64,000 bases of DNA from Nothophaeocryptopus gaeumannii (Eukaryota > Ascomycota > Dothideomycetes > Mycosphaerellales > Mycosphaerellaceae). The position numbers and the translations under genes are program-made. Below are positions 1 through 11,200 of the stretch, one piece after another. The DNA lies in contig JASISA010000010.1 of the NCBI GenBank assembly GCA_031771865.1, forward strand, positions 2,604,001 to 2,668,000, written 5' to 3'. The stretch's first letter is position 1. Each line of letters opens with the position of its first letter. The notes beneath the pieces were generated by a model. It saw nothing but the letters and a program-made list of their open reading frames with translations, made no database searches and had not been told where the DNA came from.

Positions 1-836
1 CAACCCTGAGATGCATACCACTGCAGATCTTGGCCTTTTGCACATGTTCTACAGCGGGCAAGCGCGGTGCAGCGTCGCCCGACGTGCGCGCCACGCGCTC
101 AAGCTGCCGATCATGTTGGGGGATTCGCGGAGAACCTTGGGACAAGAGAAGATGGTGCGGAGAAGTAAATCCTTCAACTTCGCACGAGACGAGGAGACCG
201 TGGTGTGACAAACGAATGCAGGCACTGAACATTTATCCGGCCAGTAGATGGAGGTGGGTATTTGAAGGAATGGATGCGTTCGAGGATGATCGATGTACGA
301 AGTACCGACTGAGACGATGCCTTGGTGCATCTACAGTATCGAAGTCAGCAGAACGACAACGAACGTCGTATTCAGAGACCACAAGCCTTCCAGCCTTGAC
401 ACAAGCGCTTTGCGCAGAAGACATCTCGATCTTGTACCGGATGGTTCAATGTGTTGAATGCGCGTTGGGTTGGTGATCGTCCAGTGTCCAAGCATGTAAA
501 TGTCGACATCTGGCTATTCTCCGTAATCAGAAGGGGGTTTTCCATCAACTCGATGCCATTTCGACACTTTCTTGACCAGTCGCCTGGGAAAGGTCCATTA
601 TTGTTGTGTCATGCAGTGAAAGCCTGTCCGCTACAGGTGTCGGAAAGATGATTACGTCAAACAAGCGCAGACTTTGACCACATTTTCCGAGCCGATCGGT
701 CTCGGGCCGCGTACAGTAGAGCACTTCCCACTGCTGTGCAGCGTTGGGAGTTGACTTCGTCAGAACATCACATCTGACAGATCTCTTCTTCTGCTTACAG
801 TGGTTTGAGCTGGCCCAAGAAACTTCATTCGTCGCA
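1..836. other. 5' flank, no gene recognised
   Basis: Several overlapping short ORFs lie on both strands here, but none has a recognisable domain, codon pattern or splice structure. The right end is the promoter and 5' leader of the alpha/beta hydrolase that starts at 837. A gene truncated by the window edge cannot be excluded. Confidence 0.5.
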
Positions 837-1699
837 ATGCCTTTCGCAACAGTCAATGGCCACAAGATCCAGTACGTCGAGAGCGAAGAACTCGGCTACA
901 ATGTCCAGGCCAACCGACTTCCCATTATCATGATCCACGGCTTGGGAAGCTCGCAAAACTACTATATGCCGGTGATCCCATACCTGGAAGGACACCGGTG
1001 TGTCGCCATCAGCACATACGGAGCTGCGCAATCCAAATCTCACGGGGAGCCCCTCACCATTGAAGGCTTGGCAGAGGATGTCATCGGGATCATGGACCAC
1101 CTGAAGATTTCGAAAGCTGTTGTTGCTGGGCATTCCATGGGAGGACCAATGGCTCTCACTGTAGCTGCGAGACATCCAGAGCGGGTTGCTGGTGTGGTGG
1201 CGATCGGTCCGGTAAACCCTTCCAGTGTCAAACCGGAGATGTTTATATCGCGGATTGAGACGGTCACGAAGAGTAAATACCTACTTTCACCCAACCCTTG
1301 CATTTGCGATCATGCTGCTGACCTTCGTCTTTAGACGGCATGGAACCTCTCGCAAACACAATCCCAAAAGCTGCAACCGGCGCCAAGAGTACTCCTTTGC
1401 AGCGAGCTTTGATCAGGGAGTTGATCTTGAATCAAGAACCAAATTCGTACGCCTCCCATTGCCAGGCCATCGTTGACATGAAAGATCCGGGCTTTGCCGG
1501 AATCAAGACGCCAGTTCTCATTCTTGCCGGAGAGGAGGATAAATCCGCGCCTTTGAACGGATGCGAAGAAATCCACGCGCATCTCGGTAGCCAGGAGAAG
1601 GAATTGAAGGTGATGAAGGGCGTTGGGCATTGGCACTGTATTGAAGAGGGGTTTCAAGTTGGCCAGGAGATCGCTGCTTTTGCTGCAGGACTGGCGTAA
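837..1699 (+). CDS. alpha/beta hydrolase fold protein
   Basis: Two exons, 837-1272 and 1335-1699, joined across a 62-bp intron (GTAAAT...TTTAG) give 266 aa. The ATG at 837 was chosen because the product then opens directly with the first beta strand (MPFATVNGHKIQYVE); the reading frame runs further upstream but without similarity to the fold. Visible hydrolase features are the oxyanion segment MIHGLGSS, the nucleophile elbow GHSMGG (Ser near residue 100), a putative acid in LAGEEDKSAPL and a late His in GVGHWH. The length is typical of the family (about 260-280 aa). There is no signal peptide, so it is probably cytosolic. The substrate cannot be predicted; relatives include esterases, C-C hydrolases and lactonases. 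It converges on the HAUS1-like gene with only 43 bp between stop codons. Confidence 0.88.
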
Positions 1700-1742
1700 T
1701 GACCCATTGCAAAAAGATGGACCTGGTCCAGAGTATCTTTGA

Positions 1743-2591
1743 TCACCTCTCAACGAGTCCTTCAAAGAGCTGGTCACGCTTGATGGTGAGTCTTCGAAGC
1801 TGATCTCGTGCCTCCTCCAGCTTTCTTCGGGCTGCCTGAGGGTCGGAAGGCAAGTCCTCGTACGCTTCCAGCTCCTGCTCAAGGTTGGCAAGATGCTGCT
1901 TTTGGCTTGAGAGCTCTTTGGTTTTCCTCTGCAAGGCGTCCAAATAGTCAGGCCCAGAAGCAGTTCGAGAAGTAGCCAGTCGCTCATCGTATTCTGCCAC
2001 TTTTGCCTTCAATGTCTTCGTACTCCGTACACACTCCGCAGTAGTCTCCGCAACATCCGGAGGTGGCTGAAATGCTTCGCTGTTGAGCTCGTCCAGGGTC
2101 TTCTGGACGCGAGTCTGCTCGGCTTTGAGAGCTTGCAGTTGACCCTCGGCGCGTTGCACCTGCTGCTTCATGTCAAATTCGGTAGTAGTGAGGTTGATGA
2201 GTTCTCGCGCAAGCGTTGACACGTCGGCGGACGGGCAATTGAGAGCCACCATAGTCTCGGCTAGAGCGTCGAGATGCGTCTCGTTGGCCAGTTCCACTTT
2301 CAAAGCATGCATAATCTCGTCGGCGACTCCACCACGTCGTTTGGTCATTGACTGTAGAGCAGCTTTCTCGATCCGATCGACTTGATTTCGCTGCTCGTCT
2401 GCGCTCTCGTTGAGGTTGGCAAGCGTCAACAGGGCTTGTAGAGTCTCTTCATTCCTCTCGAAGGGTGGCAGTCGTGATCCATACTTCTTCGCCAGCCAAT
2501 TGTCGACAGCCGCCCAGTCTTTGGCTTGTGCTTGCTGCACTCGTGCCTTGGAGGGCGAGAAGAGTGCTGTTGCTGTCCACTCGTGATCCAT
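1743..2591 (-). CDS. HAUS1: HAUS augmin-like complex subunit 1
   Basis: A single exon of 282 aa, close to the length of animal HAUS1 (about 278 aa). The N-terminus (VDNWLAKKYGSRLPPF, around residues 29-44) matches the small helical head of HAUS1, and the rest is predicted coiled coil rich in Glu, Gln, Leu and Lys. The C-terminal stretch ELEAYEDLPSDPQAA followed by KLEEARDQLRRL resembles the conserved end of HAUS1. Augmin binds existing microtubules and recruits gamma-tubulin complexes to nucleate branches in the spindle; filamentous ascomycetes are known to keep the complex. The assignment rests on similarity recalled by eye, not on a search. Another coiled-coil kinetochore or spindle protein is the alternative. 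The gene is divergent from SKI3, sharing a 272-bp promoter interval. Confidence 0.72.
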   Translation of the reverse strand: MDHEWTATALFSPSKARVQQAQAKDWAAVDNWLAKKYGSRLPPFERNEETLQALLTLANLNESADEQRNQVDRIEKAALQSMTKRRGGVADEIMHALKVELANETHLDALAETMVALNCPSADVSTLARELINLTTTEFDMKQQVQRAEGQLQALKAEQTRVQKTLDELNSEAFQPPPDVAETTAECVRSTKTLKAKVAEYDERLATSRTASGPDYLDALQRKTKELSSQKQHLANLEQELEAYEDLPSDPQAARRKLEEARDQLRRLTIKRDQLFEGLVER

Positions 2592-2863
2592 CTTGATGAT
2601 GTCGGTCGAAGGCAGTGGATGGCAGGTGCCAGTGTTTTGACACGCAGTAAGGGCCTGTCATAAGGCTGATTTTGGGTTGGCAGGGGTGCACAGCGCTAGT
2701 GAAGACTAGATTCCCACGACTTCTGGTGACGTTTCGATGCAAACACCTTCGATCTTGAATCGACTCAACAACCATTCACTCCTTGGAAACTGCTAGCAAA
2801 TCGACTTGGGGTTGCCGAGAGCTTGGTCATTAGCATTCCGACTCGTCAAACAGATGACGGAGC
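2592..2863. promoter_or_regulatory. divergent promoter between HAUS1-like and SKI3
   Basis: A 272-bp interval separates two divergent ATGs, so it must hold the 5' leaders and promoters of both genes. No TATA box or repeated element stands out. Confidence 0.5.
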
Positions 2864-5800
2864 ATGTCGGCCAAGGCTGCGCTGAAAGCAGCGAAAACCG
2901 CACTTGACAACAAGCAATACGACCAGGCCATCGAACAGGCGAACGACGTCTTGTCCTCGGATCCGCAGAACTACTTTGCAAAACTCTTCCTAGGCCGAGC
3001 ATTGGAGAAGCAAGGCAAACTCGAGGAAGCCGCCAACACCTACCAATCCGCCGCCAAGACAAAGCCGGAGGACTCACAAGCATGGCAGGGGCTTTTGAGC
3101 GCGTACGAAGTGCAAGGATCAAAGAAGGTCGACGAGTACCGCGAAGCAGCGGTCAAGGTGGCCGAGTTCTTCGCGGCTGCTGACGACAACCACCGCGCCC
3201 ATTCCACCATTGACAAACTCACCGAGTTCGTCAAGCGAAATGGAACCCCAGCACAGAACAAAAGGGTCTTTGAGGTACTCTTACCTGATGGTCCCATATA
3301 TGAGGCCCTGGAGGGCCGCATACCTCACGCATCACACACCCTTACCCGGCTTGCCGAGATCACTGAACGGGAGGAAGCTCAGCGCATTAACCAACAGATC
3401 AGCGAGCGACGGACTCGGATCGGAGCCAAGCTAGGCCAGGTCACATTGGACGTGAAACGCGAAGTTTTCGGAAGCAGTGAACTTGAAAAGTTGTACCAGC
3501 AACTTATCAATTGGTCCAGTGATGATGAGATCAGGCGGCAGTACGAGGAGAAGCTGCTGCAACGAGCTTATGACATGCTTGAAGTCCTACCGCAGGACCA
3601 GAAAGGTAGTAGGCGTGATAAAGTTTTGGACCTCGCAGAAGGTATGGTGATCATTCATCATCCTTATCTTCTTGCATGGAATCTCGTTCTGGAGTCGAGA
3701 GATGTCGATGATCTAAAAGGATTGGATGCAGGTATCTTGAGAGAATACGTCACACTGTTTCCGGACTCTGGCCTGGCTCGGATCTTGAAAGGCTGGCTCA
3801 GCAGCGAACTGTCACCATTTCCAACCCCACCGAAGACGGAGGAGGATAGAAACGAACCACCTGAAGAGATCAGCCCTGAAGATCGGCTGCTCCTTCTCAC
3901 TGAAGGACTCTCCGATGCCGAAGCCTCTCCATTCGCCCACCGACTCGTTGCAGACTACTACCTCCACCTTGAAGAGCACCAGAGTGCTATCGACACCTCA
4001 AGATCAGGCATCAAAGCACTTCAAGCTGAGTCCAACAAGCTTGGAATGAGCCTGCAGAACACTCAAGATGCCATCAACTCTGTCTTGGGCACTGCGCTTG
4101 TACACCATCAGGCACCTCGAAATCATCCTGAAGCTAGGAGATTGTTTGATGATATACTTGAGCGCAAGCCGCAATTCACCTCTGCACTGATTGGTCTCGG
4201 CTTGATCTTTGAGGAGACCGAGGACTACCAGGACGCAATAGACTTCTTCACAAGAGCACTACAAGAAGACAGAGGCAACGTCAGAGTGGGTACAGAGCTT
4301 GCTTGGTGTAGGGCACTGAGCGGCGATTACTCACAAGCGTTGGCCGAGCTCGAAGATTTCCTGCAATTGATCAAGGCCGATGATCCAAGGGCCAGAGATC
4401 TCCGCGCGCAGACGCTATACCGAACAGGAATCTGCATGTGGCAATCGGACTCAGCAAAGTCTGCGCGCAAAGACCGCAACGGCGCGTACAGTCGCTTTCT
4501 CGCGGCTATCAAAACGAATGTCAATTTCGCACCGGCATACACCAGCCTGGGGTTCTACTACTCTGAATACGCCAAGGATAAGAAGAGAGCCCGACAGTGC
4601 TTTCAAAAAGCCTTCGAGCTATCTCCGGCGGAGATAGAGGCAGCGGAGAAACTGGCGAAATTGTTTGCTGATCAAGGGGACTGGGACATTGTTGAAGTCA
4701 TTGCTCAGCGTGTCGTTGACTCTGGAAGAGCGCGACCGCCACCTGGCTCCAAAAAGAAGGGAGTCAGCTGGCCCTTCTCAGCTCTTGGAGTGGTGCAAAT
4801 GAACAAACAAGAATATCAACAGGCAATCGTGTCGTTTCTGGCTGCTCTTCGAATCAATCCTGATGACTATCAGTCATATGTTGGTCTTGGGGAGAGTTAC
4901 CATAACTCTGGCAGATACAATTCCGCACTTCGCACATTCACCCACGCCCTTGAGTCTCATGATCGAATGGGCGTGAAAGAGGAAGGCGAGACATGGTTCG
5001 CGAAATACATGCTGGCGAACGTGCATCGAGAGTTAGGCGACTACGAAGTGGCTGCTGAAGGCCTCAAAAGCGTCCTGTCCAATCGACCAGACGAGTTTGG
5101 GGTGCTTGTGTCACTGCAGCAGACTTACGTTGAGCACGCCGGACGATGCGTAGACACCGGTCTGTACGGGCGTGCCATTGAATGTGCCCGGGAAGCCATT
5201 GTCACTGCCTCGAGGATCGCAAAAGTCAATGCTGGTGCTTTCAACATGTGGAAAGCCGTTGGCGATGCATGCTCGATGTTCTCTTGGGTGCAGAGTGCTC
5301 TCTCGAAGTTTCCATCTGAAGAGCTGCACGCTCTCCTGAACGTAGAGGCAGAGCAAAGCATGTATCAGCTCCTGACAGACATTGATCGGACCGACCTGGG
5401 TGCGCTTGATACCGAGGGACTGAATGGCTCTATGTCAAGGAAGATGCTGCCAGAACCGCTAGTCTGCTCGATTCTAGCCTACAAAAGGGCAATTCACTCA
5501 TGCTTTCACGATATTCACGCGCAAGCAGTGGCCTGGTACAATCTCGGATGGGTCGAGCAACGCGCGTATGCGTGTAGCGAAGTCAAGCCAGGCAAGATGT
5601 ACATCAGTGCAGCAGTGAGGTGCTTCAAGCGTGCGATAGAGCTGGAGGCTGGCAACGCCGAGTTTTGGAACGCTCTCGGAGTCGTCACCACCACACTGAA
5701 CCCCAAAGTCGCTCAGCACTCATTCGTGCGGTCACTGCATCTGAATGAGCTTAACCCAAAGGTGTGGGCTAATCTGGGTGTTCTGTATCTCCTGCAGAAC

Positions 5801-7054
5801 GACATGGAGCTGGCTCACCAGTCCTTTGCTCGCGCTCAAAGCACGGACCCGACATTTGCGCATGCTTGGCTAGGCGAAGGTATCATTGCTTTGATGACCG
5901 GCGATACGAGAGAGGCGCTCAATCACTTCACCCATGCGTTCGAGATATCTGATTCTGCGTCGTTCATTACCAAACGACAATACTCCATCTCGAGCTTCGA
6001 TCATCTGCTCTCAGCACATTCGACTTCTAACGAGCTGACGAAGCTCATCCAGCCCATATTTGCGTTAGAACAACTACGCACTCAAGTGCCGCACGACCTA
6101 CCCTACGGTCACGTTGCAACTTTATTCTTCGAGCGAGTAGGCAACCACGTCGCAGCTATCGAAGCGCTGACGGACCTCGTTGCCGAAGCTGAGGCAGAGT
6201 ATGAAGCGACAGAGTCACAAGCCGCAGAAGCTCGATACGCCCTCGCCAAATCTGATCTCGCACGGAACCAACTCGCCGTCTCGGACTTCGAGAATGCAGT
6301 CGAGAACACAGCCACCGCCCTTGACCTCTCTGCCGATGCTGATAACACTGGGTTGGACGCTGAGACCAGGCGAAAGCTACGTCTTTCCTGTCATCTGACC
6401 GCTGGGCTGGCTCAATACTTCCTGGGCCAAATGTCCGAAAGTGCTGCGATGTTCAAAGCGGCTCTATTAGAGAGCAACAGCGATGCAGATGTTGTCTGCT
6501 CGCTCGTGCAGGTGTTACTGGCGCAGGGCGGAGCGAAGGAGAAAGAAACAGCAGATGGGTTCTTGAACGAAGCCGCAACGCAAGAACCCGAGCATATCGG
6601 TGTCGCTGCCTTGATTGGCGCCATTGCCGGGAGAGATGATGATATGGCGACGATGGACGGCGTAAGGGAGGCATTACTGGAGCTTCGAACAAATAAGGGC
6701 CTGTCAAGATCAGACCTTAGTGCTATCGAGACCTTGCTCGCTGCATTCGCCGCTCTTTCACCTTCCAACGCTGAAGCTGAAGCGCTGAATGAAGCCCAGT
6801 CAGCAATTCTACTCAAGCCGGATGATCCGCAGGCTTGGTCGCAGCTCGCAAGCCTGACTGTCGAGACTAATGCGGCCGAGATGGCTCTGAAGACGGCCTC
6901 GCATGCTGTGCCGCCAAATGGGACGATGACGGCAGGCGAGCTGAGTAGGGCTTTTGCTGGGGTTGGTTCTGCAGCTGATGCCCAAAGAGCCGCTTTCATG
7001 GCTCCTTGGGAGGCTTCGGGCTGGAAGGCTATGGGAGATGCCTTGAGCCCATGA
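2864..7054 (+). CDS. SKI3: superkiller protein 3 (Ski complex TPR scaffold)
   Basis: An uninterrupted ORF of 1396 aa, close to yeast Ski3 (1432 aa), built almost wholly of TPR helices. The N-terminal TPRs are clear (AKTALDNKQYDQAIEQAND, FLGRALEKQGKLEEAANTY), and later arrays include FAPAYTSLGFYYSEYAKD and KVWANLGVLYLLQNDMELA. Ski3 scaffolds the Ski2 helicase with two Ski8 WD40 subunits, and the cytosolic complex feeds mRNA 3' ends into the exosome for decay and surveillance. TPR spacing, N-terminal sequence and length together support Ski3 rather than another TPR protein such as Ctr9 or an anaphase-promoting subunit. The absence of introns over 4.2 kb is notable, as most neighbours are spliced. 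The start fits a good context (GGAGCATGTC). Confidence 0.93.
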   Translation: MSAKAALKAAKTALDNKQYDQAIEQANDVLSSDPQNYFAKLFLGRALEKQGKLEEAANTYQSAAKTKPEDSQAWQGLLSAYEVQGSKKVDEYREAAVKVAEFFAAADDNHRAHSTIDKLTEFVKRNGTPAQNKRVFEVLLPDGPIYEALEGRIPHASHTLTRLAEITEREEAQRINQQISERRTRIGAKLGQVTLDVKREVFGSSELEKLYQQLINWSSDDEIRRQYEEKLLQRAYDMLEVLPQDQKGSRRDKVLDLAEGMVIIHHPYLLAWNLVLESRDVDDLKGLDAGILREYVTLFPDSGLARILKGWLSSELSPFPTPPKTEEDRNEPPEEISPEDRLLLLTEGLSDAEASPFAHRLVADYYLHLEEHQSAIDTSRSGIKALQAESNKLGMSLQNTQDAINSVLGTALVHHQAPRNHPEARRLFDDILERKPQFTSALIGLGLIFEETEDYQDAIDFFTRALQEDRGNVRVGTELAWCRALSGDYSQALAELEDFLQLIKADDPRARDLRAQTLYRTGICMWQSDSAKSARKDRNGAYSRFLAAIKTNVNFAPAYTSLGFYYSEYAKDKKRARQCFQKAFELSPAEIEAAEKLAKLFADQGDWDIVEVIAQRVVDSGRARPPPGSKKKGVSWPFSALGVVQMNKQEYQQAIVSFLAALRINPDDYQSYVGLGESYHNSGRYNSALRTFTHALESHDRMGVKEEGETWFAKYMLANVHRELGDYEVAAEGLKSVLSNRPDEFGVLVSLQQTYVEHAGRCVDTGLYGRAIECAREAIVTASRIAKVNAGAFNMWKAVGDACSMFSWVQSALSKFPSEELHALLNVEAEQSMYQLLTDIDRTDLGALDTEGLNGSMSRKMLPEPLVCSILAYKRAIHSCFHDIHAQAVAWYNLGWVEQRAYACSEVKPGKMYISAAVRCFKRAIELEAGNAEFWNALGVVTTTLNPKVAQHSFVRSLHLNELNPKVWANLGVLYLLQNDMELAHQSFARAQSTDPTFAHAWLGEGIIALMTGDTREALNHFTHAFEISDSASFITKRQYSISSFDHLLSAHSTSNELTKLIQPIFALEQLRTQVPHDLPYGHVATLFFERVGNHVAAIEALTDLVAEAEAEYEATESQAAEARYALAKSDLARNQLAVSDFENAVENTATALDLSADADNTGLDAETRRKLRLSCHLTAGLAQYFLGQMSESAAMFKAALLESNSDADVVCSLVQVLLAQGGAKEKETADGFLNEAATQEPEHIGVAALIGAIAGRDDDMATMDGVREALLELRTNKGLSRSDLSAIETLLAAFAALSPSNAEAEALNEAQSAILLKPDDPQAWSQLASLTVETNAAEMALKTASHAVPPNGTMTAGELSRAFAGVGSAADAQRAAFMAPWEASGWKAMGDALSP

Positions 7055-7548
7055 ATCAGCTAGCCATGGTTTCTTGACAACATGACGAAAAACAGACATG
7101 AACCTGTGAAAATTTTTCGTTTCCACTTGGTAAATCTCTCAATTTTCCCAGGCTGGCCGCGGCATATACAGGTTGTATCTTATGCTCGTGCCGTACATAT
7201 ACATTGCTAACCTGAAAGGCCCTTGACCTCTTGGATATTGCGCTTTTGTTGGCAGCTTTAGAGCCGACACTCGGCGGCGCGTGATACCAACTGCGACTTG
7301 TCTTGGCCGGACTACCACGACCTTGGCTCTGAGTTTGACATCGTACTTCGTTCTTCCACCTCTTCGCGCGCATGTCGTTGACAGACCGCGGCATGCTTTC
7401 CCTCTTTTCAAACTCCCAATATATCGCATGCGCGGGAGTCTCACACTGCGCAAAAACTCTACTGCCGAAGGTCGTGCGCAGCATTTGGCCGGAGTCTGAG
7501 GCCATTCGTCCTGCTCCACCATTCCGAATTTTCCATCTTATGGGTAGC
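7055..7548. other. 3' flanks of SKI3 and bL31m gene
   Basis: Both flanking genes converge here, so this 494-bp interval should hold two 3' UTRs. ORFs of up to 173 codons run on the minus strand through it, but they are low-complexity, show no domain and pass into the bL31m exon in another frame. I see no gene. Confidence 0.5.
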
Positions 7549-8095
7549 TCACTTCTGTCCTCCCTTTCCCTTTCCACTCTTCTTCGCCTCTTCCAGCTTC
7601 CCTGCTGCTTTACCCTTCTTCACCTCTTGCTTCCCAAATCCAGATATCAAATCCAGGAAACTATCATCCGACTGCTCAGGCGTCAACTTATCTTCTCCCT
7701 CTCTCACCTAAATCATCAGTCAGCACTCTCACTTTTCCTCGAACCCAAATCATTACCTCGCTACTTACTTCTTCCCCCTCCCCCATACTCTCCGCATCAT
7801 ACCCCCTCCCAAACCTCTGCCGAAACCTCCTCAATCGTCCCGCCTCGTCCTCCTCTACGTTGAGTAATTTCTGACTTGACGGGTTCCATGTTGGGTTGTT
7901 TTTCGAGTCTTTTGCGGATCGATAGATTGGTGCGGGTGAGGTTGTTCGGTGCAGGAATGTTGACCCGTCCGAGAGCGTGAGTAGTTGGGTGAATGTGTAG
8001 GGGCGTTTGGGGCGGCGGATGAGGGTTGCGTGGCGGATTTGTTGGGTTATTTGGGTGGGCCTGGAGATTGGCCGCGTCGATGGAGAGAGCAACAT
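7549..8095 (-). CDS. MRPL36: mitochondrial large-subunit ribosomal protein bL31m
   Basis: Exons 7769-8095 and 7549-7707, with a 61-bp intron (GTAAGT...TTTAG, branch-like CTGACTG), give 161 aa. The family signature is clear: RRPKRPYTFTQLLTLSDGST, then FLHRTTSPAPIYRS and WNPSSQKLLNVEEDEAGRL. This is the fungal mitochondrial L31 (yeast Mrpl36), part of the mitoribosome large subunit. The N-terminus (MLLSPSTRPISRPTQITQQ) is Arg/Ser-rich, as expected of a matrix presequence. Exon 2 encodes EQSDDSFLDLISGFGKQE and a Lys/Gly-rich tail, and it is in frame with exon 1 only after splicing. The gene is divergent from the mitochondrial flavin-reductase-like gene, so two mitochondrial genes share a 196-bp promoter region. 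Confidence 0.9.
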
Positions 8096-8291
8096 GTCGG
8101 GCGAGAGAGATCGGAATGGAGGGAATGACTATGGTTGAGGCATTGATTGTGGTCGTGGTTCATGTGAAGTGTTTGCGGAGCTCGGAAGTGATGCCTCAGG
8201 TTTTTGGAAGCTTGACTTCAAAGCATCATTATTGGCTTCACGTTTCCATCTGGCATAGAACTTCACGCGCCTCTGAGCGCCGACGACATCG
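8096..8291. promoter_or_regulatory. divergent promoter shared by two mitochondrial genes
   Basis: A 196-bp interval between the divergent start codons of the bL31m gene and the flavin-reductase-like gene. Both products carry likely mitochondrial presequences, so co-regulation is plausible, but I cannot name a factor-binding site. Confidence 0.4.
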
Positions 8292-11200
8292 ATGCTCCGC
8301 CCGAGTCCCGCCACTCGTCGCTTCTACTGCGCCTTCTACGACTGGACAGTTTGCACTTCAACGCCCGGCTTCGGACGATCGAGCAAAGGCGTCCCGATCA
8401 GATCTATTCATGCCTCTAGCCGTTCCGGACTTCGTATCCGCCGTCACGATGGCAGACATCACTTGGACAGTAAGGACGGCAAGCCGGACACAAAACATGT
8501 CTCCTTAAAGAACCCTGGCCAGAACCCAGAAGATCTCCGCGACATACCCAAGAGATGGAGAGAGGAACCAATCGAGACTGCCGTGCAAAAGCCGTTCCAT
8601 ACTTTGAGGCCGAGCGATGATGTCGTACGCTTTCGATCGGATTATGGATTAATGATCGAATATGCCCTAAGATCAGATCACTTGCAGAATCTGCAGGGCG
8701 TGCATGGAGAGCGACTTGAGAGATTGGCCAAGCGGGCTGGCAGCAGGATCGAAGTACAAGAGCTAACAACACCGGTCGACAGTGAACTCGTTGGTGGTCG
8801 CCGGCATATACAGATAAGATCCATATTGATATCAGGAACATTCAAAGATGTGCACAATGCGTACAGCAGCATTCGGGCGAATGCAAGAGCAGGAAAGTCG
8901 GCTCGTGAGTTGGCTGCGCTCGAGGTCATCTCTCATATTGCTCGTCCATCAAACGCACTTGGGCCGCTTGAACCCGTACTTCGACAAAAGTCGGCGGATA
9001 GTGTCACATTCGAAATCAGTGTACCCGAGCAGCGTTTCATGAGGCTCGTTGCGGCTCATGATCTACAGGGAAAGGCAGGCAACCTGAACGTTACGCTCGA
9101 GATTGGCGAGCCAGACATGAGGCCAAGCAAGGAATCTGCGTCAGATCTGGAACTGGCTCGATCTCTCTTAATATCGGGGGAATCGCCCAAAGCGATGAAA
9201 GCATGTACGTGGTTATGCGGCTCTCTTCTCAACACTCACGCAAAGCGGCCAACAAATCCTGATGCCGTCGCACGGACAAGAACAACGGATTTGCCAATCT
9301 CGCGTGCCCCTGCCACGAAGGAACCCGAGCCTTTGTCACAGACGCCAGCAGGACAGCACTGGCGCTTGGTCGTTCGTTTGAAGCGCCAACATTTTGCTGA
9401 GCTGCAGCGTGTCCACGACTGGCAAAGGCGTTTTCGACATAGTACTGGCGTGGCAGCCCTACCTGTTGAACAAGGCGAAAATGCGTCTACAGGGAGCGTC
9501 GAGCTTGCTCTTTATGGCTCTCACCGTGGTACCCGAAAGGCTCGGCACAGATTGCTCAATATGCTTAAAGCTCGTGGACAAGGGACTATCGAAGATCAAG
9601 TGAAGCTTACCGATATCGTCGAAGGCGAAAGCGTACCGATCACAGCAGCGGACCTAAGTCGAGCCATGACACAGGTGCAAGGCAACGATCAAGAGACGGT
9701 CAAGCCGAGTAACAATGACGTTGCCCTAGGGGACTCATTACGCACAGCGTTGCGTGCTTTTACGCATCCGGTCGTTGTGGTCACAACCTACGATGCACGA
9801 CATACCCACAAGGGGCCGCTTCGAGAAATTGGCCGGGCGGTGACTATCTCGTCGTTCAGTACTGTCACTTTGCATCCTCGGCCGATCATTTCGTTCAACC
9901 TGAAGTTGCCATCTCGCACGTGGGACGCGATCACGCACACGCTGAAATTGCGCGTGATCATACCAGCTGCTAACTCACGAGGCGCTGGGATCGCGCACGC
10001 CTTCACTCAGCCCCATCAACATCCCTGGCAAGGATTTGAGTATCTTCTGCAAGATCCGGATCTGAGAGTACGCTTCCGTCAGAGCCGAACCCAGAGGATC
10101 GCTCCTCTCCTGAAAGATTTCAACGATTTTCCAAGCGTTCTAGGATCAATGTCTGCTGATATCATGCTCGACAAGTGTCAGGAAGTTGGGGATCATGTCA
10201 TCGTCGTTGCTGTTGTGAATGACTTCGACAATGCCCTGCTTCCGCCTGCTGAAACCAGGTCAAATCTGCCTTTGAGAGGTATTGCGGCCTTGTCATACTC
10301 AAATCGAAGCTACCGAGGGCCGAATGGCCTCATTGAGCCTGCCGTTTTTGACAAGAAGGAGAAAGCCCGGACAGCAACAGATCATAATGACAATCGCCCG
10401 GCTGATGGGGATCTAGACCCACTTCAATTGGGAGAGGCACTCGCGGGACAGCCTGAGTCGGCTGAGTCCAGTATTGAGCAAGCTCCCACGGACAGTGAGG
10501 ATGACGCGGAGTCAGGCAATGAGAGCCAGGCGCCCTCTGAGCTCTCGGCGCAAAGTGAGGTCCCATCTGCAAATGCAGAAAGCAGTCGAAACCCATCTTC
10601 GTTGTCACCACCCGGCACTAAGTCTGACGCTCACGGCGATTCATTATACGATACGCTTCGCTCGGCGCGCGATGAGGCAGAACGTGAGCAGACTGCTGAT
10701 ATTTATGAAAAGTTCAGTCAGTGGGACGAAGAGGAGGACGTAGTGGGCTCTGACGGGAAGCCTCGCAAGCCTGAACAAATTGGCGACCTACGACCTGCGC
10801 CCCATTCAGGTGCTCCGTGTTCTGCTCCGACGAGCGAGCCACCCAAGCGAGCCTTTTCCACCTTCGCACGAGCGCGCGCAGTGCCTTCTTCTTTTGCTTT
10901 TTCCGATCGTCGCAGCTTCTCGACATCCCTTTCGGCGAACGTGATCGAAGCCGATATCCTCGATCCCGCCACAGCAGAGAACACCGCGGCTGACTATCTC
11001 GGACTGCACGATCAGAACCCCAACGGTCCATGGGTCCGACCGCCCAAATACCGCGCCGTCAAATCCCTCTTCAAACTTCAGAAATGGGCCGCGGCCTGCC
11101 AAGAAGAAATCGACTCTGCCTTCGAAGGCGAAGTGACACCAGAGCGCCAGAAGGAACTCGAGAACCGAATCCACCAAAATGAACGAATGGTCGCGAAGAA

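Noticed and set aside
744..836. Earlier start for the alpha/beta hydrolase
   Set aside because: The added residues do not resemble the fold. The ATG at 837 begins directly with the first strand.
7056..7577. 173-codon minus-strand ORF
   Set aside because: It overlaps the 3' part of the bL31m exon in another frame and has no domain or coding pattern.
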